Shown here: piece by piece, positions 49,049-59,047 of the stretch | Layout of the letters: each line of letters opens with the position of its first letter | Position numbering within the stretch: position 1 is the first letter of the stretch | Origin: Helicobacter sp. 10-6591 | Lineage (GTDB): Bacteria > Campylobacterota > Campylobacteria > Campylobacterales > Helicobacteraceae | Reading direction: 5' to 3' | Assembly: GCF_003288805.1 (NCBI RefSeq) | Contig: NZ_NHYK01000005.1 | Location: forward strand, 34,822-98,821 | Length of the DNA: 64,000 bases | Made by a program: the position numbers and the translations under genes | The notes under the pieces: model-generated | What the model saw: the letters and a program-made list of their open reading frames with translations, nothing else | The model's database searches: none | Told to the model about the DNA's origin: nothing

Positions 49049-49753
49049 CTAAAAAGGCCACAGACTTTCAATCGCATCGCTTACAGGTTTCTTACTTCGT
49101 GTCTGACTGATAGGACCAACAGACCTATAGGCGATTTTTGCATCAGCAAGGTAGCGGCTTTGCACGGAATTGTTTTTCTCCACATCATAAGGACGTACAA
49201 CACCGCTGATTTGTAAAACTTGCTTTTCGCCATCTACAAGAATCTCCTTTTGTCCAGCAATAAAGTAATTACCATTTTCTAGCACTTTGATTATGCGCGC
49301 AGTGATTGTCGCTCTTAGGGTATCTGTATGGTTTTGATTGCCTCCACCTACAAAGTTTGTGGTATTACTTGCTTTTGTGAGCGTATAAGCAGTTTGGTTA
49401 TTGAGCTCATCTGTAGCCTTTTTCTGCTCATCATCTGTTCCGCCATATTGTAGACTAGGAGGCGTTACAGAACCATTACTTGTGCCGTTGTAAGCCTTGA
49501 TGGTCGCAAGAGACGCATTCACACTTTCATCTATGATGATAGTAATCAGATCATCAGGCTTCATAGCCCTTCTATCTGCAAATAATGGTCTATCACCTGT
49601 ACCAAACAAACTACCTGCACGTGGAATATCAGGGATAAATTCTTGGGGTGGTGATTCTTCAACATAATTTGGAATATGATTAAAATTGATATAGCCCTCA
49701 AAGCCAAAAGCAAACACTTGCAACAAATACACTGCGATACCAAGTTTTTTCAC
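49049..49753 (-). CDS. flgH: Flagellar L-ring protein FlgH
   Basis: FlgH forms the outer-membrane L ring around the rod. GSLFGTGDRPLFADRRAMKPDDLITIIIDES and VLENGNYFIAGQKEILVDGEKQVLQISGVVRP are family signatures. GTG at 49753 with AAGGAAG six bases upstream is the preferred start and gives a signal-like MKKLGIAVYLLQVFAFG. A TTG at 49771 is in frame. It heads the flgH-pseF-pseG-pseHI operon, as in HP0325-0327. Confidence 0.93.
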   Translation of the reverse strand: MKKLGIAVYLLQVFAFGFEGYINFNHIPNYVEESPPQEFIPDIPRAGSLFGTGDRPLFADRRAMKPDDLITIIIDESVNASLATIKAYNGTSNGSVTPPSLQYGGTDDEQKKATDELNNQTAYTLTKASNTTNFVGGGNQNHTDTLRATITARIIKVLENGNYFIAGQKEILVDGEKQVLQISGVVRPYDVEKNNSVQSRYLADAKIAYRSVGPISQTRSKKPVSDAIESLWPF

Positions 49754-50021
49754 CAAACACTTCCTTATCAAAGAGAATCGCTTCTATAAAATTTGATTCT
49801 CGCGATTTTGAAAAAAATTTCAAAGCAAAGTGTATTCCTTGATTACAAGCACCCAAAATCAAATGTTTGAGAGATTTTCACAACTAAATAAAGAACTCTT
49901 TAATCCAAAATGTCCAAAAAAGTTACATTAACAGACTTATATAGAGCAATGATATTCCCAAAATATTCAAAAATAAGCTAAAAGTTATGCTTTGTAATAA
50001 AAATATTTTGGAGTGTGAGTC

Positions 50022-51368
50022 ATGGAAATTTTCTTAGCATTGTTAGGTTTTTTATCACTCGGATTGATTGTTTGGCTTTTGCTCAAAGACTATACTACGC
50101 CTGCGATTGCTTTTATTGGGGTGAGTATGATTGTAGCAGGACTTCTGCTTTTGCTCGAAAAGCTGGGGTTTGGTATTGGGGTGGCCTTAGGGGTAAAAGG
50201 TGGTGTTTTTGACATTGCAACACTTGTTGTTTTTATCAAAGATGGTGTCAAAAGCGTAACAAATACCGCTGCTTTATTTGTATTCTCCATACTTTTTTTT
50301 AGCGTGCTTAATGCAAGTGGATTTTTTACAAAAATAATCAATGCTTGCTTGAATAAAATGAGTGCCAATGTCTATAAAGTGGTTATTTTGAATGTATTTA
50401 TTGTGGTATTAGCCCACTTGGATGGCTCAGGAGCTTCGACTTTTCTTATTGTCATACCCGCATTGCTTCCTATCTATGAATACTTGGGCATGAGAAAAAC
50501 CTCTATGCTTTTAGTCACTGCAGCTGCAATGGGTGTTATGAATGTTATCCCTTGGGGTGGTCCGACTTTAAGAGCAGCAAGCATCATAGGAATAGATCCA
50601 AATTTACTCTGGCAGCAGATTATCCCTATACAAATAGTGGGTTTATTCTTGGCATTAGCCCTTGCTCTCTGGGTTGCAAAATGTGAAGTCAAAAGAGGCG
50701 CAGGAGCTAATAATTTATCAGGTGTCAATTTTAGTATCCAAAAGAGTGAGTTTAATAATGAACGTTGGTTTTGGATCAATCTTGTTGTGCTTATTGGCGT
50801 CATTACACTTTTAGTTATGCGTGTATTTCCTAGCTATGTTTGCTTTATGATAGGACTTTGCATTGTTTTGCCCTTGAATTATCCCAACCTAAAAATTGCC
50901 AAAAAAGTCCTAGACCAATCAAGTGCAGGTGCTATGCTTATGTATATTACTCTTATGGGAGCTGGAATCTTGATAGGGGTATTTGACAAAAGCGGTATTA
51001 TGAAGCAAATGGGTGCTTTCATCTTGGATTTTGTGCCAAACGGTTTGGGCGTGTATATTCCTTGGATAGTTGGTTTCTTAGCTGTCCCTATGGCGATAAT
51101 TTTCTGTACAGATTCTTATTTCTATGGAATCATGCCTATAGTCTTAAGCATCACACAAGCATTTGGCGTCGACCCTATGACTATTGCTATCATTATGGTT
51201 GTTGCGAGGAATTGTGCCACATTTATTTCGCCCGTGGTGCCTGCTACCTTGCTTGGCTGTGGCTTAGCACAGGTAAATATCAAAGATCATATTAAAAGAA
51301 GTTTCTTTTATATTTGGGGGATAAGTATTATCTGCTTAGTCTTTGCTGGGATTATGGGAATCATATAG
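50022..51368 (+). CDS. CitMHS-family citrate/Me2+:H+ symporter
   Basis: A 448-residue carrier with about 11-12 hydrophobic segments. VLAHLDGSGASTFLIVIPALLPIYEYLGM and GVMNVIPWGGPTLRAAS are typical of CitMHS/IT-superfamily carriers, as is the C-terminal IMVVARNCATFISPVVPATLLGCGLA repeat. It probably imports citrate, perhaps as a metal complex. The exact substrate is inferred from the family. GGAG lies ten bases before the ATG. It stands alone on the plus strand between flgH and an outer-membrane protein gene. Confidence 0.85.
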   Translation: MEIFLALLGFLSLGLIVWLLLKDYTTPAIAFIGVSMIVAGLLLLLEKLGFGIGVALGVKGGVFDIATLVVFIKDGVKSVTNTAALFVFSILFFSVLNASGFFTKIINACLNKMSANVYKVVILNVFIVVLAHLDGSGASTFLIVIPALLPIYEYLGMRKTSMLLVTAAAMGVMNVIPWGGPTLRAASIIGIDPNLLWQQIIPIQIVGLFLALALALWVAKCEVKRGAGANNLSGVNFSIQKSEFNNERWFWINLVVLIGVITLLVMRVFPSYVCFMIGLCIVLPLNYPNLKIAKKVLDQSSAGAMLMYITLMGAGILIGVFDKSGIMKQMGAFILDFVPNGLGVYIPWIVGFLAVPMAIIFCTDSYFYGIMPIVLSITQAFGVDPMTIAIIMVVARNCATFISPVVPATLLGCGLAQVNIKDHIKRSFFYIWGISIICLVFAGIMGII

Positions 51369-51374
51369 CTGGTT

Positions 51375-52214
51375 TCAAAACCAGTTGTATTCAAGCCTGC
51401 ATCTTAGACCAAAGACTTTTGTCGTATTATAAGGCTCTACATATACAGATCCTGTTGTCGCTCCTCCCTTACGAAGAGTAGCTTTTGTAGAATCTGGTAT
51501 CTCCCAATAATCTATAAAAAAGCTCAAAAGAAGGATATAGCTATAAAACTCTCTTTTTATTCCAGCATCAAGCATAACTCCAATGCCATCATATTGTGTA
51601 AATTCCAGATTGTTGTCATAGCCTAGGTCGGTCATGTGGCTTATATTCCAGCCTCTTAAAAGCCTTCTGTAGATGACATTGGCATACAGGGAAAACTTAG
51701 AGCTAAAGAAGTATTGTGCATCAACACCAAAGAAAAAGTATGAGTAGTTTTGCTCTCTTTCGTATGCTGACTTCCAATTGACTTGATTATCAAGATAGCG
51801 GAAGCCAGTTCCGATATCAGCATTTAAGACGAAACCATTTTCATTCAAGACAAAAGGTTTATAGTGGTATTCAAAAAACCAATAAAAGTCTTTAGAGCTT
51901 GCATTCACTGGGCTACAATCAAGTGGATTAACAGCGCTACATTCTGATCCAGTATAGTTGAGATTCCCACTGAAATACGCAAAATTTATCTTATGATAGA
52001 CATCCCATAGACCCGTGTTAAAATGACTGTAGTATGCATCGATTCCATAGACCTTACCACTTATTTTCATCACTCCTGGTTCTGAATATGTATAAGCTCC
52101 TCCGCCAAATCCAACTCCCAATAATCTCTTTGGGACATCCACAGAATCTACTCCATATGCAAAAGTGGCAAGCAGGATACAAACGATTTTGATTGATAAA
52201 ATTCGACTACACAT
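51375..52214 (-). CDS. Outer-membrane beta-barrel protein (unclassified)
   Basis: A 279-residue protein with an N-terminal signal peptide (about residues 5-21, cleavage near AYG) and alternating aromatic strands throughout, ending in RCRLEYNWF, a C-terminal Phe barrel signal. Two Cys lie close together in SECSAVNPLDCSP. I do not recognise the family. It may be a porin-like or adhesin-like protein of the Helicobacter outer-membrane set. It overlaps the uppP stop by eight bases and is the last gene of that operon. Confidence 0.7.
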   Translation of the reverse strand: MCSRILSIKIVCILLATFAYGVDSVDVPKRLLGVGFGGGAYTYSEPGVMKISGKVYGIDAYYSHFNTGLWDVYHKINFAYFSGNLNYTGSECSAVNPLDCSPVNASSKDFYWFFEYHYKPFVLNENGFVLNADIGTGFRYLDNQVNWKSAYEREQNYSYFFFGVDAQYFFSSKFSLYANVIYRRLLRGWNISHMTDLGYDNNLEFTQYDGIGVMLDAGIKREFYSYILLLSFFIDYWEIPDSTKATLRKGGATTGSVYVEPYNTTKVFGLRCRLEYNWF

Positions 52215-52989
52215 CCAAAACTCCTAATCCAAAAAGTATTAAAAACAAGATACCGATACAGATTCTATAAATCCCAAAAGGCACATAACTAAATCGGACT
52301 ATAAAGAATAAAAAAAACTTTACCGCACACAATGCTGATATAAACGCTACAACACCTCCAGTAAGCAAGATTCCCAAGTTCGTAGAATCCAACATATGTA
52401 GATTTTTATACACATCATAGCCCGTGGCTGCAAACATCGTAGGCAAAGCCAAAAGGAAAGAAAACTCTGCAGCAACCCTGCGATTAAACCCTAGCAAAAG
52501 CGCTCCAACTATAGTCGCTCCACTCCTTGAGGTTCCAGGTATCATCGCTAGACACTGCATAAGTCCGACCAAAAACGCCTGTTTGTAGGTTACAGAATCC
52601 AGTGTATTGATTTTGTAGCTTTTGCCCTTATGTTTGTGCTCTATAAGCAGAAAAACGATTCCACCAAGGATAAGCATTATTGCTACCACATAGCCATCAA
52701 AAAGCTGCTTGATGTATTTATACAAAAACAGCCCACAAATCCCAGTAGGGATAAAGCCAAGCGCAAGCTTTATCCAGATGCCAAACCCACATACCAAACG
52801 ATTGTAAAGCAAAAATACCACCGCAAGAATGGAACCTAGCTGGATAGCAATCTCAAATGTTTTCAGAAAATCATCTTGTTCTAGCCCAAGAACACTAGCA
52901 GTGAGAATCATATGTCCAGTAGAAGAAACAGGAAAGAATTCGCTCAAACCCTCGACAATACCCAAAACAACAGCATCAAAATAATTCAT
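52207..52989 (-). CDS. uppP: Undecaprenyl-diphosphatase
   Basis: UppP (BacA) recycles undecaprenyl pyrophosphate to the phosphate carrier for cell-wall and glycan synthesis. GIVEGLSEFFPVSSTGHMIL and PGTSRSGATIVGALLLG are the two catalytic signatures. It has 260 residues and several transmembrane segments. The ATG overlaps the csd6 stop (TAATG). Confidence 0.95.
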   Translation of the reverse strand: MNYFDAVVLGIVEGLSEFFPVSSTGHMILTASVLGLEQDDFLKTFEIAIQLGSILAVVFLLYNRLVCGFGIWIKLALGFIPTGICGLFLYKYIKQLFDGYVVAIMLILGGIVFLLIEHKHKGKSYKINTLDSVTYKQAFLVGLMQCLAMIPGTSRSGATIVGALLLGFNRRVAAEFSFLLALPTMFAATGYDVYKNLHMLDSTNLGILLTGGVVAFISALCAVKFFLFFIVRFSYVPFGIYRICIGILFLILFGLGVLDV

Positions 52990-54014
52990 TACTTTTCGCT
53001 TAGAATTTTCATCTTGCCACCATCAAGCCATACATACAAATCTTTTCTGTGGCTTGATGCAAAGCTTTGTACTCCATCCAAAGAAGCCTTATACTCTTGG
53101 TGGAAGCTTAGGCGAAACATTGTTTTATTCTGCTCGTTTGGAAACGGGAAAACATCAATAGCACTTAGCTTTATTTGTTTGCTTTCATTTTTTGCGAATA
53201 TGCGTTTTTTGTATTCTGCAAATGCCTTGTAGCGCATGCCATTTTCGCGGATGAAATCATTTTCGTCATAAAAGCTCAAATAAGTTTGCAAATCACCTTT
53301 TCTCCAAGCCTCTTTCCACGAAAAAAGCCCACTTAAAAGATCGGCTGCTTGTGTATGAGTCATCTCTTGAAATCCGCCTTCTGAGATGATTACCACTGTA
53401 TCTTTGAAATGGATTATTTTGTCGTATTCATTTAAAATCGTATTATCAATAGCAATACAACCTCTCGTATTAATCTCCTCCCTATTCCCATCTAGTGGCA
53501 ACCCATGAATCCAAATTCCACTTCCTGTCTTTTTGAGAGATCTATCATAAGTATTTGGATAATTTGTAGCAAAGGCCAGCGGTCCATAATAAGCAGGCAA
53601 GCGGGTTAGTCTTGCGTTCAAATCATACACGCCAATTGGTGTGGTCAAGTCCCCCTCAAGCTTCTTATGGCCTTTGCCCTTAGCTACAAGTGCGCTAGAA
53701 GATCCAAGCATTTCAAAACCCTCTTGTGTGATTTTTAATAATCGCAAATCTGGTAAAGCCTTATCAGAAACAAAAAGATACTTTGTGTGCTGATAATACC
53801 CATACCTTATATCTTTTTTGCTCACCACACGTAGCCAATATGCTGGCGTAAGCAAATAATCTTGCAATCTTTCCTCAAGGCGCAAGACACCTTCATTTTG
53901 GTAAAGATTAATAAGCTCAAACATCTCCTCGCTCAAATATTCTTGTTGTGATTCCAAGTTTTCTGCTCTCAAGAGACACCCAAAAAACACCAACGCACAT
54001 ATAAAAAATCTCAA
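52989..54014 (-). CDS. csd6: L,D-carboxypeptidase/YkuD protein Csd6
   Basis: Csd6 trims peptidoglycan tetrapeptides and controls helical cell shape in H. pylori (HP0518), where it also affects flagellin glycosylation. Here a signal peptide (residues 1-17) is followed by a YkuD domain, with GIWIHGLPLDGNREEINTRGCIAI supplying the catalytic His and Cys. A C-terminal NTF2-like domain (about 225-341) follows. Start is a TTG at 54014 with AGGAGG nine bases upstream. Adjacent to era, as in H. pylori. Confidence 0.9.
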   Translation of the reverse strand: MRFFICALVFFGCLLRAENLESQQEYLSEEMFELINLYQNEGVLRLEERLQDYLLTPAYWLRVVSKKDIRYGYYQHTKYLFVSDKALPDLRLLKITQEGFEMLGSSSALVAKGKGHKKLEGDLTTPIGVYDLNARLTRLPAYYGPLAFATNYPNTYDRSLKKTGSGIWIHGLPLDGNREEINTRGCIAIDNTILNEYDKIIHFKDTVVIISEGGFQEMTHTQAADLLSGLFSWKEAWRKGDLQTYLSFYDENDFIRENGMRYKAFAEYKKRIFAKNESKQIKLSAIDVFPFPNEQNKTMFRLSFHQEYKASLDGVQSFASSHRKDLYVWLDGGKMKILSEK

Positions 54015-54027
54015 TTCTTAATCCTCC

Positions 54028-54972
54028 TTATAGAGTAGAACGAAAATCATAACCCATTTTCTTGAGTTTAGAAATTTCTTTATTCCAAGCTTTTTCTACG
54101 ACAACTTCAAGCTTCAAAAATACCTTTTTACCCAACAAATTCTCTATTTTCTGACGCGCACAAATTCCGATACGCTTGATTGTTCGACCATTGGATCCGA
54201 TGATTAGAGGTTTCTGGCTGTTTTTAAGAGTGAGGATTCTAGCACATATTCTCTCAACGCTCCCTTCTGTATAGCTGTCTATGATCACATCACTTTCATA
54301 AGGCACTTCATCGCTGAGATTTTCAAACAAGCTCTCTCTTATCAACTCTTTTACAATCTCTCTTGTCTGCGCATTTGTAGCCATCTGCTCATCATACAAA
54401 AAGACACCATTTGGCAAAAAACGCGCGATACAATCAAGCAGTATTTTTGGCTTGAAATTTTTCTTCACGCTTAAGGGAATAAGCGCTAAAAAATGCGAAA
54501 CAAATTTTTTGTAAAGGCCAATTTGTTCGAGTAATTGTGCTCTATCCAATATATCGCATTTGCTGAGTACTAAAATATGCTCTATTTTCTTTTTCCTCTC
54601 CTCTTGCTTTTCTTGCAAGAGCCTAAGGAACTTTTCATAATGGCTTATGTCATCATTTGCCGCTGCCAGATACAAGTGCAAGTCACAATCATTTAGCGCC
54701 CTTAATGCTTCATTGAGCATAAATTTATTCAAAAGCTTTTCTTGGTAGTGCAAACCCGGCGTATCTACAAAAACAATTTGCACATCATATGCCCTAGACC
54801 CCTCTACGATAGAATGCCCGATAATGACTTGCAGCTGTTTTCGTGTAGCATTTGCTTTATTTGACACAAGACTTAAATTCTGTCCTGCTAGAGCATTAAG
54901 AAGTGTGGATTTTCCGGCATTTGGTCTGCCAATCACACTTACAAATCCACAACGAGTAACTCTCTCTAGCAA
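54028..54972 (-). CDS. era: GTPase Era
   Basis: Era binds 16S rRNA in 30S maturation. The G1 motif is GRPNAGKSTLLNAL, G3 lies in FVDTPGLHYQ, G4 in LSKCDILD, and the KH domain ends the protein (GRTIKRIGICARQKIENLL). The frame is open to a TTG at 55005, which would overlap the upstream gene by 29 bases. TTG 54972, ten bases after AGAGGA and five after that stop codon, gives a normal N terminus. Confidence 0.92.
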   Translation of the reverse strand: MLERVTRCGFVSVIGRPNAGKSTLLNALAGQNLSLVSNKANATRKQLQVIIGHSIVEGSRAYDVQIVFVDTPGLHYQEKLLNKFMLNEALRALNDCDLHLYLAAANDDISHYEKFLRLLQEKQEERKKKIEHILVLSKCDILDRAQLLEQIGLYKKFVSHFLALIPLSVKKNFKPKILLDCIARFLPNGVFLYDEQMATNAQTREIVKELIRESLFENLSDEVPYESDVIIDSYTEGSVERICARILTLKNSQKPLIIGSNGRTIKRIGICARQKIENLLGKKVFLKLEVVVEKAWNKEISKLKKMGYDFRSTL

Positions 54973-54976
54973 ATTC

Positions 54977-55855
54977 TTAGAATCCTCTTTTGTACTGCAT
55001 CTCAAACAGTTCTCTCAAGCACGCTTCATCTTGGCAGCTTTTACGCTTTTGGACAAATTCCTGATTCTGACTTTTCAGCAGAAGCATAATCTGGCGCTCT
55101 TTTGTACTAAGCTCTTTTGAAGCACACAGAATCTGTGCATCTCTTTGCTCTTGTTCCAAATTCTTGGGACATTGAAAGCTGGGCTGGAATCGCAAATAAA
55201 CATCATAGACAAGATACCCACCATCTGCTCTTTTTAAGAAATCGCAGGTTTTTTTGTTCGCAAACGAACCGACTTTGAGAGTAAAGTCATCTTTTTTCTC
55301 TACGAGTACCCCGCAAGATTTTTGTGTCATCGCAACGACATAGGCTTGCGTTTTGCTCAATGGCTTAAGCAAGAAGTGTTGGGATGTTTTGATTTGCGCG
55401 TTATTAGCCAAGCGTACTTCACTAAGCTCAAAGCTTAATTTTTCATTTTCTTGTGAGATTGTGAAATAATCTCCATCTATTGTATCTGCCGCATTCACCC
55501 ATTCCTTAGCAAAACTGTATGCACTCAAATCCTGCCAAGAATCTGTATGTATATGCCCATCGATATAAAAGCAAGGCACAGATTCTATCTCTCTAGGATT
55601 TTGCTCCTTGGTACTGAGAAATTTTTGGTTATAGGTATAAGTCACGCCATTATGCATAAAGCTAATATCTTGTATATCAGATGTAGAATCTAAGACTACA
55701 AACCTATCTGGCTTTGTCTTATCAAGTAGTATAAGCTGGAAATCACAAGCCAAATCTGTGCAGTGAGATTCCACTTTAAAATACAAATCTTTGTCCTCAA
55801 AGCACTCCACTCCTAAGCAAACACCCACGCATAAAACAAAGGACAAAAAGCGCAT
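54977..55855 (-). CDS. Secreted Cys-rich protein with LprI-like C terminus
   Basis: Signal peptide MRFLSFVLCVGVCLG precedes a body with ten Cys, an even number that fits periplasmic disulfides. The last 50 residues (ILCASKELSTKERQ, then FVQKRKSCQDEACLRELFEMQY) follow the pattern of the LprI/DUF1311 lysozyme-inhibitor-like domain. The middle has no recognised domain. The ATG at 55855 is preferred over an in-frame ATG at 55870, which lies inside the pseC 3' end. Neighbours act on the cell wall or envelope. Function is inferred only. Confidence 0.6.
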   Translation of the reverse strand: MRFLSFVLCVGVCLGVECFEDKDLYFKVESHCTDLACDFQLILLDKTKPDRFVVLDSTSDIQDISFMHNGVTYTYNQKFLSTKEQNPREIESVPCFYIDGHIHTDSWQDLSAYSFAKEWVNAADTIDGDYFTISQENEKLSFELSEVRLANNAQIKTSQHFLLKPLSKTQAYVVAMTQKSCGVLVEKKDDFTLKVGSFANKKTCDFLKRADGGYLVYDVYLRFQPSFQCPKNLEQEQRDAQILCASKELSTKERQIMLLLKSQNQEFVQKRKSCQDEACLRELFEMQYKRGF

Positions 55856-55857
55856 AC

Positions 55858-57033
55858 CTATCCCCTGCATTTATAGTCTGTAAAAGGCTTTGAGGCAAAA
55901 GATTCCAAAACCTCTAGCACAATAGAGGCCACGATTTTTGCATCTTTTAGCTCCATAGTCTGTGTGCAGGGAATCGAAAGCTCGCTCAGATAGAACTCAT
56001 CGGCATTTTTCAATCCCATCTCACCAAAATGTTTTTTATAAAGGCTGAATTGGTAGATTGGCTTATAATGCACCTGTACTCCAACCCCACGACTATGAAG
56101 TTGGTTGAAAATATCTTCTTTAGCACACCACAAGTAAGGATAGAGCAAAATCGGATAGAGATGGCGCGTACTTGTCATATCTTGAGGACAAGAGAGTGTG
56201 CTAAAAAAATCATTTTTTGCAAAATATGTGTCATAAAAACTAGCAATCTCATTGCGTCTTGTGATAAAAGTCTCAAGCTTACGCAATTGGGAAAGTCCAA
56301 GAGCAGCGCTTAGTTCATTCATACGGAAGTTAAAGCCAACTTCTGTACATTCACAATTCCATGCTTTTGTCTTTGTGATTCCATGGTTTGAAACTCTACA
56401 CGCACTCTCATAGAGCTCCTTGTCATTGGTGAGCAATGCACCACCCTCAGCAGTTGTGATAGGCTTAATAGCATGGAAGCTAAAAACACTTGCTAAAGCC
56501 AATGCACCAACTCTTTTTCCTTTATATCTAGCTCCAAAAGCATGCGAGCTATCAGAAATCCACAAGAGATTATATTCCTCCGCGATTGCTTGTAGTTCCT
56601 CACATTCCACACTCAAGCCGGCATAATCCACACTCACAAGCAAGCTCACAGATTCCCTAAATTTATGTGTTTGCAGAATATTGCGCACGTCCTTTGGGTT
56701 GATACTGCCATTTGGCAAGACATCAGCAAAGATTGGAAAAATATTGTTTGCCAAAAGCATATTAGACGTAGCCACAAAGCTTATTGGAGTGGTAATTGCG
56801 TAGTTTTGGGTATCTGTCTTAAGTCTATTTTTTATCGCGTGGTATGTGGCAAAAAGCGCCGAAGTAGCGGAATTGAAACAAAGAGCATATTTGCTCCCAC
56901 AAAATGCTGCGATTTGCTTTTCAAGCTCTTTTACTCTTGGGCCTTGTGTAAGGTGAGAATCTCTTAGTGCAAGCAGAAGCTCTCTTTCATCACTTTCATC
57001 AACAGATTGTGTGCTATAGGGATAGAGTGTCAT
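55858..57033 (-). CDS. pseC: UDP-4-amino-4,6-dideoxy-N-acetyl-beta-L-altrosamine transaminase PseC
   Basis: PseC is the PLP-dependent aminotransferase of pseudaminic acid synthesis (second step). The DegT fold is shown by ALCFNSATSALFATYHAI, SDSSHAFGARYKG and the PLP-binding Lys in FHAIKPITTAEGGALLTND. Length is 391 residues. It is apart from the pseF-G-HI cluster of this window, as it is in H. pylori (HP0366). PseB is not present here. Confidence 0.92.
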   Translation of the reverse strand: MTLYPYSTQSVDESDERELLLALRDSHLTQGPRVKELEKQIAAFCGSKYALCFNSATSALFATYHAIKNRLKTDTQNYAITTPISFVATSNMLLANNIFPIFADVLPNGSINPKDVRNILQTHKFRESVSLLVSVDYAGLSVECEELQAIAEEYNLLWISDSSHAFGARYKGKRVGALALASVFSFHAIKPITTAEGGALLTNDKELYESACRVSNHGITKTKAWNCECTEVGFNFRMNELSAALGLSQLRKLETFITRRNEIASFYDTYFAKNDFFSTLSCPQDMTSTRHLYPILLYPYLWCAKEDIFNQLHSRGVGVQVHYKPIYQFSLYKKHFGEMGLKNADEFYLSELSIPCTQTMELKDAKIVASIVLEVLESFASKPFTDYKCRG

Positions 57034-57063
57034 AGGGGCTTAGAGGGAGAGAATCTGCTCGCA

Positions 57064-58419
57064 TTATGTAAGAAAAGTCTGTTCTAAATATTTTGTATGA
57101 ATCCTACTCTCGTGAAAATCTTTGTTTTCCATCATTTTGATATGAAAAGGAATGGTTGTCTTAATCCCTTCGATACAAAATTCTTTCAACGCGCGATACA
57201 TGCGATTGATAGCTTCATTCCTATCTTTGCCCCACACAATAAGCTTCCCTATCATCGAATCATAATGCATAGGTACGCTATATCCTGCATACGCATGTGT
57301 GTCAAGCCTTACATTCGCTCCACCCGGGCTTACCCATTTTGTGATTTTTCCCGGACACGGATAGAATTTTTGCGGGTCTTCGGCTGTGATTCTGCATTCA
57401 ATGCTGTGTCCGCTGAACTTTATACTATCTTGCGGTGGCAATTTCTCACCTTCAGCTATGCGTATCATAAACTCGACCAAATCAAGTCCGCTCACCATCT
57501 CACTCACGCAGTGCTCAACTTGTAAGCGCGTGTTCATCTCCATGAAGTAAAAATCCTCATAGTTACTATCTAGCAAAAACTCAAATGTCCCCGCACCGAC
57601 ATACCCAATATGCTTTGCAGCCTTAATCGCTGTGTCCAAAAGCTTTTTTCGCACAGAATCTTTGAGTACGACAGCCGGAGATTCCTCGATAAGCTTCTGC
57701 TGTCGTCTTTGCGCCGAGCAGTCACGCTCCCCTATATGCAACACATTCCCATGCTTATCAGCAAGAATCTGCACCTCGATATGCTTGGGATTGCGGATAA
57801 ATTTTTCCATATAAATTGTTCCATCGCCAAACGCACTCAATGCCTCAGATTCTGCAGCAAGATAGAGGTTTTTTAGCAATTCAGGTTTCTCAACCACGCG
57901 CATTCCTCGCCCTCCACCTCCTGCAGCGGCTTTTAAGATCACAGGATAGCCGATTTCCTGCGCTACTTCTTGGGCGTGTTTTGCATCCTTAAGCGCACCA
58001 TCACTTCCCGTTATCACCGGCACGCCAGCTTCTTTCATCACATCTTTTGCTTTGGATTTATCACTCATGAGCATCATCACTTCACTGCTAGGCCCTATAA
58101 ACTCAATATTATGATGAGCGCAAATCTCAACAAAATTCTGATTCTCTGACAAAAATCCATATCCGGGGAAAATCGCATCTGCATTAAAAAGCTCTGCGGC
58201 ACTAATGATTGCTGGAATATTCAGATAGCTTTGGCTTGATTTTTCCGCACCTACACAGACTTTGGCATCAGCTACATCAAGATAATAAGCATTTTTATCC
58301 GCAGTAGAATAGATCGCAATAGCCTGTTTTCCCATTTCTTGAATCGTTCTTATCGCGCGTAGGGCAATCTCCCCACGATTTGCGATAAGAATCCTCTCTA
58401 TTTTTTTTATACCACCCAT
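57064..58419 (-). CDS. accC: Biotin carboxylase AccC
   Basis: AccC carboxylates biotin on AccB in acetyl-CoA carboxylase, the first step of fatty acid synthesis. ILIANRGEIALRAIRTIQEMG, the ATP-grasp loop KAAAGGGGRGMRVV and EMNTRLQVEHCVSEMVSGLDL are seen. Length is 451 residues. It follows accB by 18 bases, as in HP0370-0371. Confidence 0.96.
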   Translation of the reverse strand: MGGIKKIERILIANRGEIALRAIRTIQEMGKQAIAIYSTADKNAYYLDVADAKVCVGAEKSSQSYLNIPAIISAAELFNADAIFPGYGFLSENQNFVEICAHHNIEFIGPSSEVMMLMSDKSKAKDVMKEAGVPVITGSDGALKDAKHAQEVAQEIGYPVILKAAAGGGGRGMRVVEKPELLKNLYLAAESEALSAFGDGTIYMEKFIRNPKHIEVQILADKHGNVLHIGERDCSAQRRQQKLIEESPAVVLKDSVRKKLLDTAIKAAKHIGYVGAGTFEFLLDSNYEDFYFMEMNTRLQVEHCVSEMVSGLDLVEFMIRIAEGEKLPPQDSIKFSGHSIECRITAEDPQKFYPCPGKITKWVSPGGANVRLDTHAYAGYSVPMHYDSMIGKLIVWGKDRNEAINRMYRALKEFCIEGIKTTIPFHIKMMENKDFHESRIHTKYLEQTFLT

Positions 58420-58437
58420 CGCCCAAACCTTAAAATC

Positions 58438-58911
58438 TTAGAGCTTTTGGATTCGCACAAGATTTGTGCCAAACTCCACTGGAGTCGCATCATCAACTTC
58501 TATGGAGAGAATCTTGCAATCACATTCTGATTCGATCTCGTTCATTATCTTCATCGCTTCGATAATGCCAATGGTCTGTCCCTTTTTTATCGTATCGCCG
58601 ACATTGATATAAGGCGCTGCACCAGGGCTTGGGCAACGATAAAATGTCCCAACCATAGGAGAGGTGATAAAATCCCCACTTTGTGTATGAGTGCCAGAAT
58701 CTGGAATTTGCTGTGGTGTTGGAGTAGGACTTGGTGTGGCACTTGGAGAAGTGTTACTAGGAGTTGGAAGCGGTGTGACTGGCTGGAGGGATTGCGTATT
58801 CATGCTCTGCTTTTCAAGCTTAAGTTCGATATCACTATTTTTCAAACTCAGCTTAGCAATCTCACTGCCACTAAAAATTTCCATAAGCTTTTTTATTTCC
58901 TGTAGATTCAT
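58438..58911 (-). CDS. accB: Biotin carboxyl carrier protein AccB
   Basis: AccB carries biotin on the Lys of IIEAMKIMNEIES. The Pro/Thr-rich linker (about residues 42-75) separates the N-terminal helix MNLQEIKKLMEIF from the biotinyl domain. ATG 58911 is chosen over a TTG at 58917 because it restores the standard MNLQEIKKL start. About 157 residues. Confidence 0.95.
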   Translation of the reverse strand: MNLQEIKKLMEIFSGSEIAKLSLKNSDIELKLEKQSMNTQSLQPVTPLPTPSNTSPSATPSPTPTPQQIPDSGTHTQSGDFITSPMVGTFYRCPSPGAAPYINVGDTIKKGQTIGIIEAMKIMNEIESECDCKILSIEVDDATPVEFGTNLVRIQKL

Positions 58912-59047
58912 TGACAACCTGCCTTTTTTGGTGAAGTTTATTGATCAATCCAAGTGTATGAGGCGCGCTCACGATTCCGCTATAATACCACATTTTTATG
59001 AGGGCGATTTTCTCCTTGCTTACAAAACTTGATCAAAAGGGTAGATA

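Noticed and set aside
51369..51384. Inverted repeat CTGGTTT-CA-AAACCAG at the convergent transporter and outer-membrane protein ends
   Set aside because: The loop is too small for the full stem and neither strand has a T tail, so a terminator is not supported.
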